From Methanobrevibacter sp. (GTDB lineage: Archaea > Methanobacteriota > Methanobacteria > Methanobacteriales > Methanobacteriaceae): 10,624 bases of DNA. Where the stretch lies: the NCBI GenBank assembly GCA_016838945.1, contig JADLKP010000055.1:1-10624 (forward strand). Reading direction: 5' to 3'. Below the pieces are notes generated by a model that searched no databases, had not been told where the DNA came from, and worked only from the letters and a program-made list of their open reading frames with translations. Both the position numbers and the translations under genes were made by a program. This document shows positions 1 through 5,940 of this stretch, piece by piece (position 1 is the stretch's first letter; every line of letters begins with the position of its first letter).

Positions 1-19
1 CAAATTTTTAAAATGAAAA

Positions 20-58
20 TTAAAAAAATAAAAAAAGAAATGTTTTAAAAAAACATTT
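20..58 (-). terminator. Hairpin plus T-tract terminator of the marker 12 gene
   Basis: A perfect 9-bp stem (AAATGTTTT at 38-46 with AAAACATTT at 50-58, 3-nt loop) starts 7 nt after the stop codon. On the minus strand it is followed by an almost uninterrupted run of T (complement of about 20-37). Archaeal termination depends mainly on the T tract, so both elements fit the end of this transcript. Confidence 0.75.
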
Positions 59-65
59 GAAAAAC

Positions 66-1070
66 TTATTCTAAATCTACTTTTATGCCCATAATCTCTC
101 TTTTTCCATGAGCAATGTCTCTTGCTATTTGTGCTGCACCAATAGCTCCAGACTCACTTGAAATGACCTTGCAAGGATATTTGTTCTTGAGATATTTGTT
201 TAATTCAGCTTCAAAATCTACAGGATCCTTCATTGAGCCCATCGAACCTGTAAGAACAATTCCTTCAATTTCATTATGGCTTACTGCAATGAGTCCGGCA
301 ATTTCCATAGCTACAGTCATGATCATGGTGTCAATAGCTAATTTTGCCTTTTCATCACCATTCCTATAATTATTCAATAGGTCATCCTTCATAAAAGCGA
401 CCTTATCATCAATATCTGCTATCTTCACTGCACCTGCATGAGAGAAGCATTCATTGGCTGTTCTTTTTCCCTCGTCAATATCCCTGATCATCTCCAAATC
501 AAGAGGCCCATGAACAACACCCATTGCACCGCAGCAGGCATCAATAGCTCCCTTGATTATTCCATCCTCAACAAGCAAGTCAACGCTGTTGGAACTGATG
601 TCTGCAACAATCATGTTTTCCCAATTGGTTTCAAGATAAGCATTGTAAACTATACTGAGCTTTTCAGGGCTTGCATGATGGGAATAGGCTGCTCTAAACA
701 ATGGATCTAGCCATTGGCAATTCTTATGGATTCCAGGAATCATCAAGACAGGCAAGTCTGCATTTTCGATTTCTGAGTAAACTGATGTTCCTCCACCAGT
801 CACCTTACCTGCACCGTCAATTGAAAGGATTCCCCTGTTTTCAACCCTTTCGATTGGAAGGATTTCACTGATTCCATCTCCCATTGCATAAGTTATAATC
901 ATTAATTCAATATCATCCAAATCAACACGTTTGGACAATTCTTCAATGGCTGAGACTTTTCCAGCCTTGCTATCTTCACGAGATATCTTAAAAACATCAA
1001 GAACCTCTGCATCATCCATGATTGCAAATGAAATTCCAGTGGTTCCATGATCCATACCTACAAATACCAT
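66..1070 (-). CDS. Methanogenesis marker protein 12 (ASKHA-fold, function unknown)
   Basis: A 334-residue protein recognised as methanogenesis marker 12, a family found essentially only in methanogens and without an established biochemical role. Seen in the sequence: an N-terminal nucleotide-phosphate loop of the acetate kinase/actin/hexokinase type (GMDHGTTG, residues 5-12), a second glycine-rich segment with a paired cysteine (DACCGAMGVVHGP, about 177-189), and an adenosine-type motif (LTGSMGS, about 273-279) followed by SGAIGAAQIA near the C-terminus. The layout suggests an ATP-binding enzyme or chaperone-like ATPase; that is inference. I place the start at the second in-frame ATG (1070) because it has a GTGAT ribosome binding site 4 nt upstream, while the ATG at 1088 has none and would only add MIIVIK. 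It is transcribed alone, with a repeat-rich upstream spacer and a hairpin terminator downstream. Family assignment is from recognition, not a search. Confidence 0.85.
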   Translation of the reverse strand: MVFVGMDHGTTGISFAIMDDAEVLDVFKISREDSKAGKVSAIEELSKRVDLDDIELMIITYAMGDGISEILPIERVENRGILSIDGAGKVTGGGTSVYSEIENADLPVLMIPGIHKNCQWLDPLFRAAYSHHASPEKLSIVYNAYLETNWENMIVADISSNSVDLLVEDGIIKGAIDACCGAMGVVHGPLDLEMIRDIDEGKRTANECFSHAGAVKIADIDDKVAFMKDDLLNNYRNGDEKAKLAIDTMIMTVAMEIAGLIAVSHNEIEGIVLTGSMGSMKDPVDFEAELNKYLKNKYPCKVISSESGAIGAAQIARDIAHGKREIMGIKVDLE

Positions 1071-1074
1071 TTTA

Positions 1075-1079
1075 ATCAC
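1075..1079 (-). promoter_or_regulatory. Ribosome binding site deciding the marker 12 start
   Basis: On the minus strand GTGAT lies 4 nt before the ATG at 1070. This matches the GGTGAT part of the archaeal anti-16S signal and resembles the GGTGAT-TTT-ATG arrangement at 9421-9432. No such match precedes the alternative ATG at 1088. Confidence 0.5.
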
Positions 1080-1118
1080 AATAATCATAATTTGAGAAAA
1101 ATAACTTAAAGAATTAAA

Positions 1119-1230
1119 TAAATTTAAAATAATTATCTGATAATTTACATTTATTTAACATAGATTAAAAAATAAAGTAAATTTAAAATAATTATCTGAT
1201 AATTTACATTTATTTAACATAGTTTAAAAA
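1119..1230. repeat. 59-bp-period tandem repeat, two copies, each with a 15-bp palindrome
   Basis: Bases 1119-1163 are identical to 1178-1222 (45 bp). After one mismatch the match continues to 1171/1230, giving 52 of 53 positions at an offset of 59. Each copy contains the perfect dyad AATTATC-T-GATAATT (1131-1145 and 1190-1204). A degraded third dyad, AATTATCGGATATTC, lies at 1251-1265, next to the stop codon of the upstream gene. The repeat fills the spacer between the TMEM175-like gene and the marker 12 gene, both on the minus strand, so it lies in the marker 12 promoter region. It could be an operator array, a terminator of the preceding gene, or a recent slippage duplication. Confidence 0.85.
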
Positions 1231-1266
1231 GTTTTATATAATTTATATGAAATTATCGGATATTCG

Positions 1267-2418
1267 TTAAATAATGTCAAGCAGATTTATTTTCTTTGCA
1301 ACCAATACCCATTGAACACAAATTGACAATAAACAGAACATGATTATTGTTGGCGGATAGTAGAAGTAGCCAATAGCTATGGAAATGCATGTGAATACAA
1401 TGCTTAGGATAAGATTATTATAATTGTCAAATGCCTTTTGCAGGCATAAATTGGATTTGTCCAATCTTTTCATTTGATATGTGCTGAGAGAAAGACATAT
1501 GGAAAGGATTAAGAAATTTATGCCATATAGGCATTGAGGTATGAACTCATGGAAATTCATGGAAACGAAAGTTGTCAAATAAGGAATCAAAGATAAAAAG
1601 AACAGCATAGATGCTGTAGACCAGATCACCCTATAATTGATCTTATCAACTATTGAAAATACATTATAGGTTAGTTTCCACATATTGAAAACAACAATGA
1701 AACTGATTATATATGCTAAAAAATCAAGCTTCAAATCCAATAAAGCTCCTAAACTACCATTTGCAGCCATTGGAATCTCAAGCACAATAATTGTCAGGAT
1801 AATGGCGGCAATTGCATCAATCAATGCTTCAAATCTTTCAGTGTCATCGAATTCCTTCCTTTGCACCCTATTATACACAATGCTTACAAATACGGAAATC
1901 AAAGATGCCACATAAATTCCTGGAGCATATATGGTATATGATATTATAAATCCTATTACGATAATGAGAATAGGTGCTAAAAAATGAATGGGCTTGATGT
2001 TCAATTCCTCTAACTTCTCATTATAACCATTAGCTCCATAAACAGCTAATATTGCAAGGATGTGAGAAATATCAGCGATAAGAATGATTACTCCAAAAAT
2101 TGTCTCAGCAGTCAATGAATATGGATTCCTTGAAATCCATGATGCAAAATATGGAAACAGTGAAATTAAAAAAAGGTTAATCCCATATGCAAAAAGGGCT
2201 CTATTGTTTATTTCATCAAAATATTGGAATAGATTATGGTTATTGTACCAGATATTGATGATTGCCAGAAACACAATGGCGTATGTTAAGATATTCAATG
2301 AATTTGAAAAAAAAGCTCCCCAACTAGGATTCAATGGCTGTGGAATCTTCAATACCAAAATTGTTATGACAATCGCCAAAACGGCATCATAAAAAGTTTC
2401 AAATCTATTCGTATTCAT
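1267..2418 (-). CDS. TMEM175 (DUF1211)-family putative K+ channel with two fused repeats
   Basis: A 383-residue integral membrane protein with two homologous halves, about 1-190 and 191-383, each with about six predicted membrane segments. Both halves begin with the TMEM175 signature helix: RFETFYDAVLAIVITILVL at residue 5 and RFEALIDAIAAIILTIIVL at residue 195. Both then have the family's second-segment pattern, an aromatic-rich stretch followed by N/H, F and 'N-R...LFLISLFPY' (about 56-90) or 'NYR...LFFLSLIPY' (about 246-280). The family forms leak-type K+ channels through isoleucine/leucine constrictions on the first helix. As I know the family, prokaryotic members usually have one repeat and vertebrate TMEM175 has two. 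Here the usual FSD of the signature is FYD in the first repeat and LID in the second, so function may differ. No convincing ribosome binding site precedes the ATG at 2418. It is monocistronic between ilvC and the marker 12 gene. Ion selectivity is not shown by sequence alone. Confidence 0.8.
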   Translation of the reverse strand: MNTNRFETFYDAVLAIVITILVLKIPQPLNPSWGAFFSNSLNILTYAIVFLAIINIWYNNHNLFQYFDEINNRALFAYGINLFLISLFPYFASWISRNPYSLTAETIFGVIILIADISHILAILAVYGANGYNEKLEELNIKPIHFLAPILIIVIGFIISYTIYAPGIYVASLISVFVSIVYNRVQRKEFDDTERFEALIDAIAAIILTIIVLEIPMAANGSLGALLDLKLDFLAYIISFIVVFNMWKLTYNVFSIVDKINYRVIWSTASMLFFLSLIPYLTTFVSMNFHEFIPQCLYGINFLILSICLSLSTYQMKRLDKSNLCLQKAFDNYNNLILSIVFTCISIAIGYFYYPPTIIMFCLLSICVQWVLVAKKINLLDII

Positions 2419-2460
2419 ACTTTCTACTTTAGATTTATTAGTTAATATAATTTATCTATA

Positions 2461-2476
2461 AAATTAGCACGAATTT
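2461..2476. promoter_or_regulatory. Dyad upstream of the TMEM175-like gene resembling the ilvC dyad
   Basis: AAATTAGCACGAATTT lies 43 bp upstream of the ATG at 2418. It has AAATT/AATTT ends and, on the minus strand, reads AAATTCGTGCTAATTT. This resembles the two ends of the ilvC upstream dyad at 3704-3727. In DNA this AT-rich the match could be chance. Confidence 0.25.
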
Positions 2477-2555
2477 AAAGAGTGAAAATAGGAAAAAATT
2501 AACTTATTCATTAGAATAAAAATAATAAAGAAATAAAAAAAGTAAAAAAAGAAAA

Positions 2556-2640
2556 GAAGAAACTAGCATGGGCAATACCCACAACTAGTAAAAAAAGATT
2601 TTGGTCAAGGTTTTACGAGCCGAAGGCAAGTAAAAGCTTG
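2556..2640 (-). terminator. Two-hairpin 3' element of ilvC (copy A of a repeated element)
   Basis: Reading with ilvC, it begins 1 nt after the stop codon. The first hairpin covers 2639-2607: a 10-bp outer stem with one C-C mismatch, then GCC-TTC-GGC at the tip. Next comes a constant linker, AAAACCTTGACCAAAA (2614-2599), whose 5' bases form part of that stem. After a T-run, the second hairpin has ACTAG/CTAGT ends (2589-2562) and an inner TGGG/CCCA stem. A pyrimidine-rich, T-rich tail follows (complement of about 2531-2561). A related copy with the same layout follows ilvN at 5351-5432. It probably acts as transcription terminator and 3'-end stabiliser; a separate processed RNA or dispersed repeat is possible. 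Confidence 0.7.
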
Positions 2641-2641
2641 T

Positions 2642-3637
2642 TTATTCGTCTTCTTTTTGTAATCCACAAGCGATTCTTAACCTTTTACCGACAACTTCGA
2701 TGTCTTCCCTTTCTTCAGCAGCTCTCATTTCTTTTAAGTTTGCTGCATCAGTTGCGTTTTCATCTGCAAATTGTTTCTTGAAGGTTCCGTCTTGGATTTC
2801 GCCTAAGATTGCTTTCATTTCAGCTTTGGTTGCATCGGTAATTATTCTGCCACCTCTGGTTAATCCACCATATTCAGCAGTGTTACTTACATCATGCCAC
2901 ATTCCAGCCATACCGTTTTCGTAGATGTCATCTACAATGAGCTTTACTTCGTGACAGGTTTCAAAGTAAGCGATTTCAGGTTGGTAACCTGCTTCTACAA
3001 GAGTTTCAAATCCTGCTTTGATAAGTGCACTGAGTCCACCACATAATACAGCCTGTTCACCGAACAAGTCAGTTTCAGTTTCTTCTTGGAAGGTGGTTTC
3101 AATTACACCTGCTCTGGTAAGGCCTACAGCTTTTGCCATACCTAATGCAATCTGCAATGCGTCGCCGGTTGCATCCTGTTCAATAGCTACGAGTCCAGGA
3201 ATACCGAAACCTTCTAAGTAAGTGGTTCTGACACGGGATCCAGGTCCTTTAGGTGCAAACATTACAATGTTTACGTCTTCTCCAGGTTGGATCAAGCCAA
3301 AGTGAATGTTGTAACCGTGAGAGAATGAAATGGTGTTTCCAGCTTCTACATAAGGAGCTATCTGTTCTTTGTAAACTTTTTCTTGGGTTTCATCAGGCAG
3401 TAAGATGTGGATAATGTCTGCAGCTTCTGCAGCCTCTTCAATGGTTTTTACATTCATTCCATCATCAACAGCTTTTTGCCAGGATGAACCTCCTTCTCTA
3501 AGACCGACAATAACATTCAATCCACTGTCAGCCATGTTTCTAGATTGACCACGTCCTTGACTTCCGTAACCGATTACAGCAATGGTTTTGTCTGCAACGA
3601 CTGTAGCGTCAACATCGTCATCATAATACATTTTCAT
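2642..3637 (-). CDS. ilvC: Ketol-acid reductoisomerase, class I
   Basis: A 331-residue short-form enzyme catalysing the Mg2+-dependent alkyl shift and NAD(P)H reduction that converts acetolactate or acetohydroxybutyrate to the dihydroxy acid in valine/leucine and isoleucine synthesis. Visible parts: Rossmann domain with GYGSQGRGQ (23-31); cofactor loop LREGGSSW (46-53), whose Arg and Ser residues fit NADPH use; catalytic histidine in SHGYN (H107); APKGPG (129-134, K130); metal ligands D190 and E194 in TDLFGEQ; E226 and E230 in the YFETCHE helix; and substrate serine S251 in DVSNTAEYG. The length fits class I. The start at 3637 has GGAG 9 nt upstream. It is a single gene here: ilvBN lies on the same strand but is separated by a plus-strand MATE gene. 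All expected catalytic residues are present. Confidence 0.97.
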   Translation of the reverse strand: MKMYYDDDVDATVVADKTIAVIGYGSQGRGQSRNMADSGLNVIVGLREGGSSWQKAVDDGMNVKTIEEAAEAADIIHILLPDETQEKVYKEQIAPYVEAGNTISFSHGYNIHFGLIQPGEDVNIVMFAPKGPGSRVRTTYLEGFGIPGLVAIEQDATGDALQIALGMAKAVGLTRAGVIETTFQEETETDLFGEQAVLCGGLSALIKAGFETLVEAGYQPEIAYFETCHEVKLIVDDIYENGMAGMWHDVSNTAEYGGLTRGGRIITDATKAEMKAILGEIQDGTFKKQFADENATDAANLKEMRAAEEREDIEVVGKRLRIACGLQKEDE

Positions 3638-3703
3638 TCTTTATGACTCCTTTTAAGTTTTTTAATAATTTTGTAAATTTAATTTTAAGTATATTCAATA
3701 GAT

Positions 3704-3727
3704 AAATTAGCGATTTGGCACTAATTT
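3704..3727. promoter_or_regulatory. Dyad in the ilvC promoter region, possible operator
   Basis: AAATTAG (3704-3710) and CTAATTT (3721-3727) form a perfect 7-bp inverted repeat with a 10-bp spacer, extendable to 9 bp with one mismatch. The dyad lies about 70-90 bp upstream of the ilvC start. A TATA-like stretch on the minus strand (complement of about 3737-3758) would put the transcription start close to the dyad. That is a typical archaeal repressor position; the regulator is unknown. Confidence 0.4.
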
Positions 3728-3856
3728 GAGTATTAAATATAATATTTATATATTTTAATTTAATAGTTTATAAAACTTATCAATAGGAATTAAATTAAGC
3801 ATTATTCATTTTAGTTTCAAGAATTAATGATTTTAAAATAAAAGGATTTATAAGAT

Positions 3857-3868
3857 AAAATATATAAA
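3857..3868 (+). promoter_or_regulatory. TATA box of the MATE transporter gene
   Basis: AAAATATATAAA lies 46-57 bp upstream of the start codon, in a spacing compatible with a transcription start near 3885-3895. The ribosome binding site GGAG follows at 3903-3906, 7 nt before the ATG. Confidence 0.55.
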
Positions 3869-3913
3869 AAGAATAATCGTGAAACATTACTCACTTAATT
3901 TTGGAGAAATAGA

Positions 3914-5305
3914 ATGGCAGAAACTAAAGAAAAAAACAAGAATATTGAGATGATTACAGGAGATCCGAAAAGGGCTATCAGAAAGCTTAGCCTCCCTATG
4001 ATGCTTTCCATGTTTTTGATTACCATGTATAACCTTGCAGACAGCATATGGGTTGCAGGGCTTGGTGCAGATGCATTGGCGGCAATAGGGTTCATCACTC
4101 CACTATTCATGGTTCTGGTAGGTCTTGGAGGAGGAATCGGTGCAGGTGCAAACTCACTTATTGCAAGAAGCATCGGTGGTGAAAACTACAGCGAAGCAAA
4201 CAATGCAGGACTCCATGCAATAGTCCTTTCAATAGCGGTCTCAGCAATATTCACAGTCATAATGATTGTGGCTATGATTCCTATCCTTGAGCTTATGGGA
4301 GCTGGAGAATCAATATCATATGCTGCAAGCTATGGTTACATCATCTTTGGATTCTTGTTCATCTTTGTATTTTCAGGAGTCCTTTCAGCGATATTCCGAT
4401 CTGAAGGGGACATGAGAAGGGCAACAATAGCTATTGCAGTCACTGCCATACTAAACATCATTTTAGACCCAATATTCATCTATTACCTTAATTTGGGAAT
4501 GGCTGGTGCAGCATGGGCAACCATCATATCCTGTACAGTGTCAGTCATTGTAATGAGCTATTGGATTTGGGGCAAAAGGGACATGTTCCTTGACTTGAGC
4601 CCTAAAAACTTCAAGTATAAGACCAAGATATTGCTTGAGATTTTTGAAGTGTCCATCCCTTCAACATTGGAAAATGTCATATTTTCCGCCCTTGGTATCA
4701 TAATCAACTCCATGCTTGTAGTAGTGGCTGGAACAAGTGCTGTAGCTGTCTATACCGCTTCACTAAGAATCATACAATTAGGAATTATCCCACTTATCGG
4801 TATCGGAACAGCTGTCCTTACCGTAGCAGGTGTTGCATATGGTGCACATAACTATAAGAATCTTCAGACAGGACACAGCTATTCCATCAAGGTAGGACTG
4901 ATAATAGCCATAATCATTTCCGTGCTTATGGTCATATTCTCAAATCAGATAGCAACCGTCTTCAGCTATACAAGTGCAAGTTCATCTTTGGCGCCTCAAA
5001 TTGCAACTGCCCTCAGCATATTGAGCTTCTTCAACATATGTGTGCCTCACGGAATGATGTCCTCAATGATGTTCCAGGGAGTTGGGAAAGGAACATATTC
5101 ACTTATCATTACACTTCTAAGGTCCCTGATATTGGAAACCGTATTCGCATATGTATTCTGCTTCACATTCGGCTGGGGACTTATTGGAATCTATTCAGGC
5201 GTGATATTCGGCTGTTTCATAGGAGGAACCTTTGGATACATCTGGGCTAAATTCTTCATAAGAAGGTTTAAAAGAATATCCATAGACTTATATGGTAAGG
5301 AATAG
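3914..5305 (+). CDS. MATE-family multidrug/toxin efflux transporter
   Basis: A 463-residue membrane protein with the MATE layout of 12 membrane segments in two six-helix halves (roughly 24-220 and 240-450). It exports organic cations or other small molecules in exchange for H+ or Na+. The first helix has MYNLADSIWVAGLGADALAAIGF (38-60), the classic MATE opening. D43 and the pair N181/D185 (NIILDP) correspond to the N-lobe residues Asp41, Asn180 and Asp184 of the Pyrococcus furiosus transporter, which supports an archaeal/DinF-like coupling site. The second half has a repeat-like start (EVSIPSTLENVIFSALGIIINS, from 245). Start choice: GGAG 7 nt upstream and a TATA box before it. It lies on the strand opposite to its neighbours, divergent from ilvC and convergent with ilvN. 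Substrate cannot be told from sequence. A second-frame reading inside it is not a gene. Confidence 0.93.
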   Translation: MAETKEKNKNIEMITGDPKRAIRKLSLPMMLSMFLITMYNLADSIWVAGLGADALAAIGFITPLFMVLVGLGGGIGAGANSLIARSIGGENYSEANNAGLHAIVLSIAVSAIFTVIMIVAMIPILELMGAGESISYAASYGYIIFGFLFIFVFSGVLSAIFRSEGDMRRATIAIAVTAILNIILDPIFIYYLNLGMAGAAWATIISCTVSVIVMSYWIWGKRDMFLDLSPKNFKYKTKILLEIFEVSIPSTLENVIFSALGIIINSMLVVVAGTSAVAVYTASLRIIQLGIIPLIGIGTAVLTVAGVAYGAHNYKNLQTGHSYSIKVGLIIAIIISVLMVIFSNQIATVFSYTSASSSLAPQIATALSILSFFNICVPHGMMSSMMFQGVGKGTYSLIITLLRSLILETVFAYVFCFTFGWGLIGIYSGVIFGCFIGGTFGYIWAKFFIRRFKRISIDLYGKE

Positions 5306-5350
5306 TAAAAAAAGTAATGTAATTATTTAATAAAATTATAAAAAATAAAA

Positions 5351-5446
5351 AAAGAAACTAGTTTGGGAATACTCCCAACTAGTGAAAAAGTTTTGGTCAA
5401 GGTTTTGCAGCCCGAAGGGCTGGAAAAGCTTGAGCGGAAAAGCTTG
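5351..5446 (-). terminator. Two-hairpin 3' element of ilvBN (copy B of a repeated element)
   Basis: It has the same order as the element after ilvC, starting 2 nt after the ilvN stop codon. Hairpin one (5431-5399) is a 15-bp stem with two C-C mismatches and a TTC loop. The linker AAAACCTTGACCAAAA (5406-5391) is identical to copy A. Hairpin two (5383-5357) is an 11-bp stem, ACTAGTTGGGA with TCCC-AACTAGT, with one bulge and a 4-nt loop. It is followed on the minus strand by a T-rich tail (complement of about 5341-5356). In the plus direction the hairpin is followed by A, not T, so it serves the ilvBN transcript and not the convergent MATE gene. An 11-bp repeat, GGAAAAGCTTG, occurs at 5422-5432 and again at 5436-5446. 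Confidence 0.75.
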
Positions 5447-5448
5447 GA

Positions 5449-5940
5449 TTAGTGATGACCTCTTGCGATTGCAGTAGGTCCTGTACGAGCTATTTTTTTG
5501 ATTCCGAAAGGTTCAAGCAATTTCAAGAATGAATCAATCTTGTCCGGATGGCCTGTAACCTCCATTGTAATGAAATCATCACATACATCAATTATTTTAG
5601 CTTTGAAGATGTCTGCATATTGTATGACTTCAGACCTCACATTTGCCTTGCCTGTTTTAACTTTAACCAAACAAAGCTCTCTTTTTAAAACGTATTCAGG
5701 GTCAAGATCCTTGATCTTTACAACATCAACAAGCTTATGCAATTGCTTGATGACCTGTTCCAAGACCTTTTCGTCCCCTCTTACAACAAAGACCATTCTT
5801 GCCAAACCTTCAACTTCAGATGCGCCTACAGTGATGCTGTCAATATTGAATCCACGTCTATTCAATAGGCTTGCAACATTTTGAAGTACACCTGGCTTGT
5901 GCTCTACCAAAGTACTAATAACATGAGATTTTTCGCTCAT
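5449..5940 (-). CDS. ilvN: Acetohydroxyacid synthase small (regulatory) subunit
   Basis: A 163-residue regulatory subunit that activates the catalytic subunit and usually confers feedback inhibition by branched-chain amino acids. An N-terminal ACT domain (about 5-78) contains the ligand-binding segments HKPGVLQNVASLL (14-26) and RRGFNIDSITVG (28-39). A C-terminal ferredoxin-like domain (about 85-160) contains RELCLVKVK and DDFITMEVTGHPDKID. The length is the usual one for the family. The ATG at 5938-5940 directly follows the ilvB stop codon with no base between, and its GGAGG site lies inside the last ilvB codons (5948-5952), so translation is probably coupled and the subunits made together. 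Symbols ilvN and ilvH are both used for such archaeal proteins. The conserved Gly and Asn residues suggest it can bind valine; sensitivity is inferred. Confidence 0.95.
   Translation of the reverse strand: MSEKSHVISTLVEHKPGVLQNVASLLNRRGFNIDSITVGASEVEGLARMVFVVRGDEKVLEQVIKQLHKLVDVVKIKDLDPEYVLKRELCLVKVKTGKANVRSEVIQYADIFKAKIIDVCDDFITMEVTGHPDKIDSFLKLLEPFGIKKIARTGPTAIARGHH

Noticed and set aside
115..710. Plus-strand open frames opposite the marker 12 gene
   Set aside because: They lie fully inside a well-supported minus-strand gene, have no ribosome binding site, and their translations resemble no protein.
1119..1265. CRISPR array
   Set aside because: There are only two full repeat copies, the 'spacer' is part of the copied unit, and no cas genes are present.
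3895..4173. Minus-strand frame over the MATE start
   Set aside because: It overlaps the MATE N-terminus and its promoter, has no start signal, and is explained by complementing hydrophobic codons.
2556..5446. Insertion sequence or transposon bounded by the two similar elements
   Set aside because: The elements are direct, not terminal inverted repeats; no transposase lies between them and no target-site duplication is visible. ilvC and the MATE gene are ordinary chromosomal genes.
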